A stretch of 64,000 bases of DNA, taken from contig NZ_CP094929.1 in the NCBI RefSeq assembly GCF_022869165.1, forward strand, positions 1,240,001-1,304,000, in the 5' to 3' direction. Each line of letters begins with the position of its first letter. The stretch's first letter is position 1. Source of the DNA: Sphaerochaeta associata (GTDB taxonomy: Bacteria > Spirochaetota > Spirochaetia > Sphaerochaetales > Sphaerochaetaceae). The notes under the pieces were generated by a model. It worked only from the letters and a program-made list of their open reading frames with translations, ran no database searches and had not been told where the DNA came from. Both the position numbers and the translations under genes were made by a program. Positions 49,803 through 58,376 of this stretch are shown here, one piece after another.

Positions 49803-50564
49803 TTGGCGGCTAAGAGTGGCCATGTAATGCTCTCTTTGCTCATACTCCTGGCTTTCAGCAGCTGTGCTACGGTTGGCCGGGAGGGGGGCTCTGATGTACT
49901 TGCTTCGCTGGATGTCAGCAAGTACCCGGGCAATGTATATGTAGGCATCTCAGGTCCCTACTCAACAAAGGAGAGGATGGTTGAAGAGGCCATCCTCTCT
50001 GCTGCAAAAAGCATCCATCTCAATCAGGCCATCGCCTTGGACAGTCGTCTGGTTACCTCCTATCACTCAAGCGTTGGACTTACCTCCTTTGCTGTGGATG
50101 AGGCCGCATACTTTGACGATACCGCCATGGCACAGACCATTGAGGCCCTCAAGGTCCTCTCGGTTCAGTTTGACGAACAGGCAGGGGCAGTGGTTTTGGT
50201 TGCCTATCCAGAGCAGAAGGAGCAGAAGCGCATCTATCAATCGATATATGATGACCAAGGAAGACCCACTTGGTTGAAAACCTACCCAAAGGTTGAAGGG
50301 TATCGATTTGGAATCGGGTCTGCAAAGCGCTACTACTTTCTCAATGACTCATTGGAAGCGGCCGACTTCGCCGCCGCCCAGAATTTACTGGATTTGAAGA
50401 CCGACCATGCACTATCGGTGGAGAAGGTCAGCACCCATGATGAGGTGATGCAACGCGATCTCTATCAGGCCCAGCGGGGTCTTTTGTCCGGTTTTACCAT
50501 CCTTGCCCGCTATTATGACAAGGAAACGCAGACATACTGGAGCTTGGCCTCCTGCTATGAATAA
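49803..50564 (+). CDS. LPP20-like lipoprotein, 253 residues
   Basis: The lipobox is A-F-S-S-C-A-T. The mature part starts with G-N-V-Y-V-G-I-S-G-P-Y-S-T-K-E-R-M-V-E-E-A-I-L-S-A-A-K, an LPP20-like core. It later has R-F-G-I-G-S-A-K-R-Y-Y and a C-terminal L-L-S-G-F-T-I-L-A-R-Y-Y. The start is uncertain: TTG 49803 has AAGGGAG ten bases upstream, and ATG 49827 is the alternative. Either leaves a valid signal peptide. Third LPP20-like gene of the operon. Confidence 0.7.
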   Translation: MAAKSGHVMLSLLILLAFSSCATVGREGGSDVLASLDVSKYPGNVYVGISGPYSTKERMVEEAILSAAKSIHLNQAIALDSRLVTSYHSSVGLTSFAVDEAAYFDDTAMAQTIEALKVLSVQFDEQAGAVVLVAYPEQKEQKRIYQSIYDDQGRPTWLKTYPKVEGYRFGIGSAKRYYFLNDSLEAADFAAAQNLLDLKTDHALSVEKVSTHDEVMQRDLYQAQRGLLSGFTILARYYDKETQTYWSLASCYE

Positions 50565-50574
50565 GGATGTATCC

Positions 50575-51135
50575 ATGAAACGAAGTGTTGTTGTAATCCT
50601 GCTTGGCGTATTGCTTCTTGCAAGTTGCGCCACTCCCAAAATTAATCCTGATGGATCGCCGTACTGGACGACCCATACCCCTAAGAGCACTCGGACCATG
50701 CACTACGAAGTAGGCTCGGCAAAGCAATCTACGCCTCAGTTGAGTCAGCTGCGTGCCGAATCAGCAGCCAAGGATGCCATCGGTCGATGGGCCTCCACCA
50801 ATGTGGATAATGCATTGGTGACCTTCATCGAGGAAGCCGGAGAAGTGCTGAAGACGCAGCAGATGCTGGAAGTCCTTCAGAACCTGAGTATCCAGACGGT
50901 CAACATCGGTCTCAGAGGCGTTACCTTTGAAGAGCGCTACACCGCACCCGACGGTACCGTATGGGTTCTTGCCTCCTATCCGGTCAAGAACCTCAAGGAT
51001 GCCTACAAGCAGCAGGCGGTCGAGCTTCAGCAGCGCATGGCCCTTGCCGAGGCACAGGCACAGGCTCAAGTGCTCCAAGCAGAAGCCATGCTTGCATTCC
51101 TTGATGCACAGCTTGAGAAAGAAATCGAAGAGTAA
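50575..51135 (+). CDS. LPP20-like lipoprotein, 186 residues
   Basis: The lipobox is L-L-A-S-C-A-T. It shares P-Y-W-T-T, Y-E-V-G-S-A-K, A-K-D-A-I-G-R-W-A-S-T-N and P-D-G-T-V-W-V-L-A-S-Y-P with the 49215 product, then ends in a long glutamine/alanine-rich helix (A-L-A-E-A-Q-A-Q-A-Q-V-L-Q-A-E-A) likely to be a coiled coil. ATG 50575 has AAGGAT nine bases before it; the longer frame from 50503 lies inside the previous gene. Last gene of the lipoprotein operon, followed by a terminator. Confidence 0.78.
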   Translation: MKRSVVVILLGVLLLASCATPKINPDGSPYWTTHTPKSTRTMHYEVGSAKQSTPQLSQLRAESAAKDAIGRWASTNVDNALVTFIEEAGEVLKTQQMLEVLQNLSIQTVNIGLRGVTFEERYTAPDGTVWVLASYPVKNLKDAYKQQAVELQQRMALAEAQAQAQVLQAEAMLAFLDAQLEKEIEE

Positions 51136-51156
51136 CCAGTCCATTGCATGTTTCAG

Positions 51157-51191
51157 GAGCCGGGAGGATTTTCTCTTGGCTCTATTTTTTT
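51157..51191 (+). terminator. Terminator of the lipoprotein operon
   Basis: GAGCCGGGAG (51157-51166) pairs with CTCTTGGCTC (51173-51182), including two G-U pairs, around a 6-base loop, followed by TATTTTTTT. Confidence 0.85.
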
Positions 51192-51252
51192 GTGTCCACC
51201 AGTTGACGTATTGTCGGTATTTTGCCATCTTGAGCAGAGGAGAACCCAGTAA

Positions 51253-51663
51253 ATGAGTAAGATATATATCATTCTGCTAATCATTCTTGTTGTGGTGCTG
51301 TTCGTTTCCTTCAAGAATCAGCAGGCAAAAACCGTGCCGGCAAATGCTGCACCATATAAAAAAATATCAGCCGATGAGGCTATGAACATGATGCAAAGCG
51401 GTCAAAAGGTGACCATCGTCGATGTCCGCACGCCCGCTGAATTTGCAGGCGGTCATATCCAAGGGGCCATCAATGTTCCCAACGAGAACATTGCCTCCAG
51501 CACAGTGCCCGCACTTCCTGACTTGGATGCAACCATTCTTGTCTACTGCAGGAGCGGTTCACGCAGTGCGCAGGCTGCGAGGAAATTGTTGGCGGTCGGA
51601 TACACGAATGTCATTGATTTCGGCGGCATCATCAATTGGCCGTACGGGGTGGTTCGGCAGTGA
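51253..51663 (+). CDS. Membrane-anchored rhodanese-domain protein
   Basis: A 136-residue protein with an N-terminal membrane helix (I-Y-I-I-L-L-I-I-L-V-V-V-L-F-V) followed by one rhodanese domain. The active-site loop is V-Y-C-R-S-G-S-R-S, with the catalytic cysteine, and V-D-V-R-T-P-A-E-F-A-G-G-H-I-Q-G-A is the family N-terminal motif. Rhodaneses move sulfane sulfur; this one would face the periplasm. The stop overlaps the GTG of the next gene (GTGA), which implies coupled translation and a shared task. Confidence 0.9.
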   Translation: MSKIYIILLIILVVVLFVSFKNQQAKTVPANAAPYKKISADEAMNMMQSGQKVTIVDVRTPAEFAGGHIQGAINVPNENIASSTVPALPDLDATILVYCRSGSRSAQAARKLLAVGYTNVIDFGGIINWPYGVVRQ

Positions 51664-52280
51664 ACGGAACACTGTTTCTCAAGCATCCCGAGTATCTGAC
51701 GGTACAGGATGAACAAGGCGCTCTTTACCACGGTGCCGACCAGGAGTGGTTCGGCCTGTTATGGCAACGTAAAGCCGGCTGCGGACCAACCACCGCCAGC
51801 CACTTGGTGTTGTACAACCGATCAGGCTCTCCTCCAATCCAAAAAAATGATATGGTTGGCTTGATGGAAGCCATGTGGACCCATATTACACCCGGCATCA
51901 TGGGGGTTCATCTGGTGAGCCAGTTCACCAAAGGCCTTAAGGAGTACCTCGATGAGCAATCGCTTCTTTACAGCATCACCAGCCTGAAGGTATTGAAGGA
52001 TCGTTCCCGAAGGGTCTCGTTTGAGCAAATCACCGCCTTCATCGAACAAGAGCTGCAAGCAGACCAGCCTGTGGCGTTTCTTAATTTGTCGGCAGGGGAG
52101 GTGAAAAACCTTGACTCCTGGCATTGGGTCACCATTGTGGGGTTGGAACGACGTGAGAGCGAAACGTACATTCATGTATATGATGGGGGTACACAGTGGG
52201 TCATCGATCTGAGGCTATGGTACGAAACGACAACAAGGTCGGGAGGCTTTGCCAGCCTACAGAGAGGTGAGAATCTGTGA
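51660..52280 (+). CDS. Peptidase C39-like protein
   Basis: A 206-residue protein with a papain-like C39 core: R-K-A-G-C41-G-P-T-T-A-S carries the candidate catalytic cysteine, D-S-W-H-W-V-T-I-V-G-L the histidine, and V-Y-D-G-G-T-Q-W-V-I-D-L a possible acid. No signal peptide or ABC exporter domain is visible. The GTG start overlaps the rhodanese stop. Its last 24 bases overlap the converging GGDEF/HD-GYP gene. Proteolysis is possible but unproved; it may act on a protein or peptide related to sulfur chemistry. Confidence 0.65.
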   Translation: MNGTLFLKHPEYLTVQDEQGALYHGADQEWFGLLWQRKAGCGPTTASHLVLYNRSGSPPIQKNDMVGLMEAMWTHITPGIMGVHLVSQFTKGLKEYLDEQSLLYSITSLKVLKDRSRRVSFEQITAFIEQELQADQPVAFLNLSAGEVKNLDSWHWVTIVGLERRESETYIHVYDGGTQWVIDLRLWYETTTRSGGFASLQRGENL

Positions 52281-55022
52281 GACCATGACAGGATCGACTT
52301 CAGTTCCTGCCAGCTTGTTCAAGACAGCTTGTTTTGTCTCCATGGACGCTTCATCCAAGCCTTCACGCTCCCAAACCTCGGCGAGTCGGAGTACTCGGGA
52401 GATATAGGGTATTTCCTCACCATGCAAACCTTTCAGATAGCCCGAGCCATCCCACCGTTCATGGTGGTGCAGCACCAAGGGAGCCAAATCGATGGTTTCC
52501 TCGAAGGTATTGAGAATCCTGAAGCCGGAGATGACATGCTCCTGATACTGGCGCTGCATTGCTGAATCCCTGCCCTTGGCGTTGATTAGCTTTGTGTCCA
52601 GTACAACCTTTCCTATGTCGTGGTAGAAGCCGGCACGGGTTATCAGGCTTACATCCTCGCTGCTGGCATGCAGCAGCTCTCCAATACGCTTGGCATGTTG
52701 TTGCACCCGTAGTGCATGCTCCCTCTCCTTGGGTGCCTTGGTAAAGAGCATATTGGTAAGTACTTCCAACTGCTGGCGCTGGGTTTCGGTTCTCCCGAGG
52801 GTTTTTTGCCGGTACATTCTATCCTCGGCGGCATCGAACAGGTCGTGAATCCTCTCTTCCTTGAGCGTTTTTGTCGCCCAACCAAGGGCAATGCTTCTTC
52901 GCCCTGCAAGTACTCCTTTGGAGTCGAGATTGTGCAGGATCCGATCTACAATTTCTTGTGCTGTGTTACTACCGGTATTCGGAAGGAGAATGACAAACTC
53001 ATCCCCACCGATACGGCTGATGATATCGCTGCTTCTGCAGGATGAGGAGAGAACCTTTGCCACATCGGTCAGCAAGGTGTCTCCTGCAGTATGGCCGAAG
53101 ATATCATTGGTGAGTTTCAAACCGTTTACGTCTCCGACAATGATTGATATCGGATATGCTCTCTTGTGATCGATTGCGACGAGCGTCTCGTCGAAATATG
53201 CCCGGTTGTATAATCCTGTCAGCTGGTCATGGAAGCTGAGATACTCAATTTTTGCAAGGTTCGCCTTGCGTTCGGTGTTGTTGGTAAAGGTGACGACGGC
53301 ACCGACTACTGCATCTTCCTTGATCTGAGGGTAGGAGTAGCACAGCACATCGAAGCAGGACCCGTCCTTTCTCCAAAATACTTCATCTTCCATCTCCACC
53401 CCAATCCCCGTAAGAAGTGTCTTTCTGATCGGGCAGTCGTGTTCGTTGATGAGAGTCCCATCGACAGTACTGTGGTGGATGAGCGCATGGATGTTCTTGC
53501 CCAACAACTGCTGTTCACATTCGTATCCGAGCAATGAAAGACAACTGGCATTGCAGAAGGTGCACAACCCTTGTTGGTCGATGCCGAAAATACCTTCGGC
53601 GGTGGAGTCGAGGATCAGGCGCAGACTCTGCCGGCTTGCAGCAAGTTCCTCCTCCTTTTGCTGTTTAATCATGGATGTATGAACACTGCCGAAGAGTAGT
53701 TTTATTTGGTAGCTGTCCTGCTCCTTGTAGCCGACAGGACTGTTTGCAAGCAGGACGATGCCTGCAAGTTCATGATCGACGGTGTAGGCAACGGTACACA
53801 GGGAAGTCAGCTCATTACAGGAGATGTCAAAAAAGTCGAAAAGAGGGCACTTGATGGGCGCATGGTTTTGAATCAAGGCGGAATTGTCTGCAAGCATGGT
53901 TTGAAAAAGTCGGGTGACTTCCAGCGGCAAATCCTTAACCGCAGGGTTTTCAATCCCGTACCATGCCTGGATATGCAATGCACCATTCGAAGAGTCGGAA
54001 CGCAGCAAGAGCCCGATGGGGCTCTTTGTGAGTTCTGATACTCTGACAAGGGCTACCTCCAACTGGTCTTGAGGCTTCTCATACGAGGAAAGTACATCCA
54101 CCAATAGAGCCGAGCGTTTGAGATTTTGCTTCAAATCCTCTTCCTGACCGACCTGTTCGGTGATGTCCATCACAAAGGTTCCCAAGCCGGGATTGCCATC
54201 GGGAAGGACAAGAGGGAACTTGCTGATTCTATATATGCATTTGTTCCAGGCTATGTCCTCCTCCATTCTTCTCTGCCCGGTTGTAACCTCCTCATCAAGA
54301 TGTTCAAGCTTGATGGCGAAATCAGGGTCCACGAGGCTCGCAATCGTACTTCCCAGCATTTGGTCGGTATGTTTTCCGATGAACATCTCAAGGGCGGCAT
54401 TCACGAACATGAGTCTTCCCGTCTCATCCTGTACATAACTGATTCGCCTGTCGGAATCCAGAAAATTCTGCAGCAGCTTGATTGAATACACCTGCTTCTT
54501 TTGCTGCTCCTCCAGCTTATGCATCAACTTGATTTGGAGAACCAGAAAGAGGGCGATGAAGAGGACGGAAACGATGAGCAGGGTGAACAGTGAGATGGAC
54601 AGGATCCTGCTTCTTGTCAGTTGATGTTCCTGTGCTGTTCTGTCCTGCAACATGACCAGATAGAAATAGGTGCCGTCGCTGACCAAGCTTTGAACAGAAG
54701 CTTGCAGCTTCCGGTTCGGTCCATCAGCCTGGGGAATCGACAGGATCTTTCCATGCAGATCGACGATGCTCTGATTCTTCAGACCTAGCAGTGAGAGGAG
54801 CGAACGACCGTTGAGACGGTCGTGGGGGATGGAAAAAAACGTAGAGGTTATGGGATTGGCATGGACAATCGATTTAGTCTGCGCTTCTATGAGCAGCACC
54901 GGGCTGCTCATGTGCTTTATTGCCTCGTCGAGGGTCGGCAGGCTAACCGACCACAGGGAGAGAGGCGTAAGGAAGAACATCAAGAGGATAAGCAGAATCC
55001 TGGTTTTACGGCTGTTCATCAT
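52257..55022 (-). CDS. Bifunctional-type c-di-GMP protein (PAS-GGDEF-HD-GYP)
   Basis: About 921 residues. Two membrane helices near the N-terminus (L-L-I-L-L-M-F-F-L-T-P-L, then I-S-L-F-T-L-L-I-V-S-V-L-F-I) flank a sensor domain. Further PAS/GAF-like segments follow (S-R-Q-S-L-R-L-I-L-D-S-T-A-E-G-I-F). The GGDEF domain (about 570-720) is intact as R-I-G-G-D-E-F, with an R-S-S-D inhibitory I-site five residues upstream. The HD-GYP domain has F-Y-H-D-I-G-K-V and H-H-E-R-W-D-G-S-G-Y-L. It could both make and degrade c-di-GMP. The start (ATG 55022, or 55019) overlaps the end of the EAL gene by 17 bases, so the two are coupled. Confidence 0.9.
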   Translation of the reverse strand: MMNSRKTRILLILLMFFLTPLSLWSVSLPTLDEAIKHMSSPVLLIEAQTKSIVHANPITSTFFSIPHDRLNGRSLLSLLGLKNQSIVDLHGKILSIPQADGPNRKLQASVQSLVSDGTYFYLVMLQDRTAQEHQLTRSRILSISLFTLLIVSVLFIALFLVLQIKLMHKLEEQQKKQVYSIKLLQNFLDSDRRISYVQDETGRLMFVNAALEMFIGKHTDQMLGSTIASLVDPDFAIKLEHLDEEVTTGQRRMEEDIAWNKCIYRISKFPLVLPDGNPGLGTFVMDITEQVGQEEDLKQNLKRSALLVDVLSSYEKPQDQLEVALVRVSELTKSPIGLLLRSDSSNGALHIQAWYGIENPAVKDLPLEVTRLFQTMLADNSALIQNHAPIKCPLFDFFDISCNELTSLCTVAYTVDHELAGIVLLANSPVGYKEQDSYQIKLLFGSVHTSMIKQQKEEELAASRQSLRLILDSTAEGIFGIDQQGLCTFCNASCLSLLGYECEQQLLGKNIHALIHHSTVDGTLINEHDCPIRKTLLTGIGVEMEDEVFWRKDGSCFDVLCYSYPQIKEDAVVGAVVTFTNNTERKANLAKIEYLSFHDQLTGLYNRAYFDETLVAIDHKRAYPISIIVGDVNGLKLTNDIFGHTAGDTLLTDVAKVLSSSCRSSDIISRIGGDEFVILLPNTGSNTAQEIVDRILHNLDSKGVLAGRRSIALGWATKTLKEERIHDLFDAAEDRMYRQKTLGRTETQRQQLEVLTNMLFTKAPKEREHALRVQQHAKRIGELLHASSEDVSLITRAGFYHDIGKVVLDTKLINAKGRDSAMQRQYQEHVISGFRILNTFEETIDLAPLVLHHHERWDGSGYLKGLHGEEIPYISRVLRLAEVWEREGLDEASMETKQAVLNKLAGTEVDPVMVSQILTSL

Positions 55023-57246
55023 TGTTCTCTGCAGCAAGTAGCAGGTCCAAAGCCTGTTCGGCGGGTACGGGTCTGCTGTACAGGTAGCCCTGCATATAAT
55101 CGCAGCCGAGCTTTTGCAACTCTTCTTCCTGCTCCTCCGTTTCAACGCCTTCGGCGATAACCAGTTTGTCTATATGGTGTGCCAAGGAGATGATATCGCT
55201 GACGAATCCATGCTCACCGGAATTCTGCAACTTCTCAACAAACGAACGGTCCAGCTTCAGATAGTCGATCGGCAGGGTTTCCAAGCGGCTCAGTGATGAG
55301 TATCCGGTTCCAAAGTCATCGATGGCAACCAAAATACCGAGGGCTCTGAGCTCTTCCAGTTGGGTGGCGATGAATTGAAGATCCTGAGCGAAGACCGATT
55401 CGGTCAATTCGACTTCCAGCTGGGTGAGCGGTATCTGCTTTTCTTTAGACAAATTAACAATATGGCTGATGAAGGAGTCTTCCATCAACTGCAAGGCGGA
55501 TACATTGACTGCGACCGATACCTCGTATATACCCCGCATTCGTAGCTGCGTGATGAAGTCACAAGCCAAGGATAGGATTTTCTGTCCCAAGGCAATGATG
55601 AGCTGCCTTTTTTCGGCAATCGCAATGAATTCAAGAGGATGTATCACTCCCAGTTTCTTGCTCTTCATCCTGGCAAGGGCTTCAAAGCTGACGATTTGCC
55701 CGACATCGCCATCGTATATCGGTTGGAAGACGAGGCTGATGATACCCTCTTCTCCGCCCAGCGCCTGTTTGATTTCCTGCTCTATGGCATCGACTCTGAT
55801 GAGTTTTTCCTCAAGCTCGGTGTTGTATGCCTGAATCAGGTGGGAATCTGAGGTGCTGTTCAAGGCGATGAGGGCTTCCTTCAGTAACCGTGTTGCATCG
55901 TGGGAAGGCCCTGTACTTTGCACAAGCCCGATCGAAACTGCAATCGATCCGACCAGGTTCGTATCTTCCTTGATGCAAAGCAGTTCCTGACAGATGGCGA
56001 GCAAGTGATCCAAGGAAGCCTCGTCCTTGATGACCACGAGAAATCGGTCGTCGGAGAGTCTGAATGGCTGTAGATTCTGTTTTTGCATCGAAATTTCTCT
56101 CAGATGCCGGCCAATTTGGATAAGGACACTGTTGCCATGGTCATAGCCGTAAAGGATGTTGACCAATCTGAAATTCAATGGATTTAGGACTATCAGCGCA
56201 AGATGCTGACAACGCAGTTCCTCAAGATACGCATGGTAATTTCTCAAGTTCGGCAGACCGGTGAGTTCGTCGAGATAGGCGAGGTGTAGAATGCGTCGAT
56301 TTTTCTTGTAGACGGTAAAGAGGGAATATGCGAAGAGAAGATAAAATACCAGCAGGGTGAGACTGATGATGATGGTCAACCTCAGGATGAGCTTCTCCAT
56401 CTGTGTCAAATCATAGTAGAGAACCAAGGAGCCTGCAAAGGCCTCCTTGAGGGTGATAGGAAGATGGAGCGCAAGGTAATTTCTGCCTTCCCAGCCGGTC
56501 TTGATGTAGGAATTCGCGGATATCGGCAGGCCAATGGTATCAGGATGGAGTACAGAGCCTCTGAGCGAGGAGTCAGTAGCAGCAATGACCTTTCCTTCAG
56601 GGCCGAGAAAGGCAAGGCGGGTATGTGTTGCATCCTTGCTCAACCGCTCGACGATGTACTGAGGCTCAAACTGGGCGTAGAGCTCTTCGATGTTGGATGC
56701 CAGAATACCGACCTGCACCATTCTTCCATCATCGAAGCGATAATAGCCGTACTTGTAGAGAACCCCGCTCTCCGTATCGGCCCTGATCTCCTCGGCACGG
56801 AATTGTTCTGTACTCTCATAGAAGTCTCGTACCGGATGGGATGCAGGGGTGATCCATCCTATATACTTGTCGTCGCTTGAATGGGTGATTGTTAAATTAC
56901 TGTCATATAGATAAATGACATCGATATCAAGATTCTCTGCCATTGTTGCCAGCTGCGCATTCGAAATAGGCTCGGTATATTTGCTCATGATGACGCCCGC
57001 TACCTTCAGAGTGCTACGCAACTGCAGGTCAAGCTGGTGTTCGGCATCGATGACCGTGCTCAGGACACTGGTATAGCTTTTTGCAAGAAGCGAGGCTTCT
57101 TGTACTCGTTCTTGATAATAGAATGTCGAAAGGGCGTTGATCACCAAGAGGCCTGCCGCTAAAAACAAGACAAGGATGAGCAGGGAGGGTACAATGAAAG
57201 ACTTCCAAGAGCTGAGAGTTTTCTTGTTTTTAGGAAAGTCTAGCAC
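55006..57246 (-). CDS. Membrane c-di-GMP phosphodiesterase (Cache-degenerate GGDEF-EAL)
   Basis: About 746 residues. The N-terminus has a membrane helix (I-L-V-L-F-L-A-A-G-L-L-V-I), then a large Cache-type sensor up to about residue 280, and a second helix (L-T-I-I-I-S-L-T-L-L-V-F-Y-L-L-F). The GGDEF domain has L-S-D-D-R-F in place of GGDEF and is likely inactive. The EAL domain is intact: S-F-E-A-L-A-R-M, L-T-E-S-V-F, I-D-D-F-G-T-G-Y-S-S-L, A-E-G-V-E-T. I prefer GTG 57246 (AAGGGAGA six bases upstream) over ATG 57276, whose upstream purine motif touches the start codon. It is the first gene of the pair. Confidence 0.88.
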   Translation of the reverse strand: MLDFPKNKKTLSSWKSFIVPSLLILVLFLAAGLLVINALSTFYYQERVQEASLLAKSYTSVLSTVIDAEHQLDLQLRSTLKVAGVIMSKYTEPISNAQLATMAENLDIDVIYLYDSNLTITHSSDDKYIGWITPASHPVRDFYESTEQFRAEEIRADTESGVLYKYGYYRFDDGRMVQVGILASNIEELYAQFEPQYIVERLSKDATHTRLAFLGPEGKVIAATDSSLRGSVLHPDTIGLPISANSYIKTGWEGRNYLALHLPITLKEAFAGSLVLYYDLTQMEKLILRLTIIISLTLLVFYLLFAYSLFTVYKKNRRILHLAYLDELTGLPNLRNYHAYLEELRCQHLALIVLNPLNFRLVNILYGYDHGNSVLIQIGRHLREISMQKQNLQPFRLSDDRFLVVIKDEASLDHLLAICQELLCIKEDTNLVGSIAVSIGLVQSTGPSHDATRLLKEALIALNSTSDSHLIQAYNTELEEKLIRVDAIEQEIKQALGGEEGIISLVFQPIYDGDVGQIVSFEALARMKSKKLGVIHPLEFIAIAEKRQLIIALGQKILSLACDFITQLRMRGIYEVSVAVNVSALQLMEDSFISHIVNLSKEKQIPLTQLEVELTESVFAQDLQFIATQLEELRALGILVAIDDFGTGYSSLSRLETLPIDYLKLDRSFVEKLQNSGEHGFVSDIISLAHHIDKLVIAEGVETEEQEEELQKLGCDYMQGYLYSRPVPAEQALDLLLAAENNDEQP

Positions 57247-57317
57247 ACTGAATCTCCCTTGGCATATGTCTTGCATCCTACCATCGGCTTAGGTATGCGT
57301 CAACAACGAGGCTTCCC

Positions 57318-58376
57318 CTATTTGTCGTTCTTCAAGGCTCTAAGATAGGACAAAAATGTTGTTTCATACCGGAGTGTCTGCTTTGGGCAGGCATCGATGC
57401 AATGGCCGCATCCTACACACCGGGAAGAGAGAACAGGCAAGCCCGATAATGCCTTTTCCTGTATGGATATCGAGAGGGGACAGGCTCGATCGCAGGCCCC
57501 ACAGCCAATGCATGAACCGACATCGGTTTGTATGCGCATTCCCCCCAGCTTCGCCAAGGCGGAGAGGGTGGTCCCCAAGGGGCACAGATGGCAGTAAAAC
57601 CTTCCGTTGACGGCAACCCAAAAGGCCATTGCGAGTATCAGGTTGGCTCCAAGATACCAGAACAATTCAAGCATACGTACAGCACCCATATGGTGTTGCA
57701 GTTCGTCGAAATAGGGAATGAAGATCCAAAAGAACGTGAAAGCCAGGGCCAAGACTAGGTAGATGATTCTTAGATGGGTCAGTAGCTGTAACGATTTCTC
57801 GCTTTCTCTTCTCTTTTTCTTGGAAAAAAGTGGAATGGCAGGATCAAAAATCTCAGCAGCGAAGCCGTTGAAGAGACAAAGGGAGGAACATTGCAGTCTT
57901 CGCCCCAGCAACACGGTGCCGATTGCGATGAAAGCACTGTAGATCCAGAAAAAGCGAAGTGCGAACCGTATGCCCCCAAGACCGAGTGTCTGCAAATGGC
58001 TTTGGTAGAAGGCCGAACCTTCATAACCGGCCTGCAGCGGCAGTGTCGTCCAGGGAAGCGGCATGGCAAAGAAGTAAAGCTCGGGATTGCCCGTGGCGAT
58101 CGGCAGGGTGATATGCAGGATGAGGGCTGCAAGGAAGAACCTCTTGAGGTTCTTCGATCGCATGGTGTTCCGGCCCTTACGACCCGTGATGCGATAGGTA
58201 AGGAGGCCGCAGATGAGAATCAAGAGGGTTTTCCCCTCGTTCTCATAGGCATGCCAATAGGGGGCGACGACTTTCGCCAACTCCTTGTCCGGTCCCTGGT
58301 TGAGCCCGGCAAGAATGAGGCAGAAGAGGATGTAGAGAAAGAGGAGCACCCTAAGGATTGTTACATCCCGTTTCAT
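57318..58376 (-). CDS. Membrane polyferredoxin with two 4Fe-4S clusters (NapH/NosR-like)
   Basis: A 352-residue protein with six or so membrane helices and a C-terminal ferredoxin domain containing C-I-G-C-G-A-C-D-R-A-C-P and C-V-G-C-G-H-C-I-D-A-C-P, two complete 4Fe-4S sites. The periplasm/cytoplasm motif C-H-L-C-P-L-G-T preceding them is typical of NapH/NosR/CcoG-type electron carriers. It overlaps the stop of the TspO-like gene by four bases (ATGA). It likely moves electrons between membrane and cytoplasmic partners. The partner is not known. The frame is open farther upstream but only as antisense of the neighbour. Confidence 0.85.
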   Translation of the reverse strand: MKRDVTILRVLLFLYILFCLILAGLNQGPDKELAKVVAPYWHAYENEGKTLLILICGLLTYRITGRKGRNTMRSKNLKRFFLAALILHITLPIATGNPELYFFAMPLPWTTLPLQAGYEGSAFYQSHLQTLGLGGIRFALRFFWIYSAFIAIGTVLLGRRLQCSSLCLFNGFAAEIFDPAIPLFSKKKRRESEKSLQLLTHLRIIYLVLALAFTFFWIFIPYFDELQHHMGAVRMLELFWYLGANLILAMAFWVAVNGRFYCHLCPLGTTLSALAKLGGMRIQTDVGSCIGCGACDRACPLSISIQEKALSGLPVLSSRCVGCGHCIDACPKQTLRYETTFLSYLRALKNDK

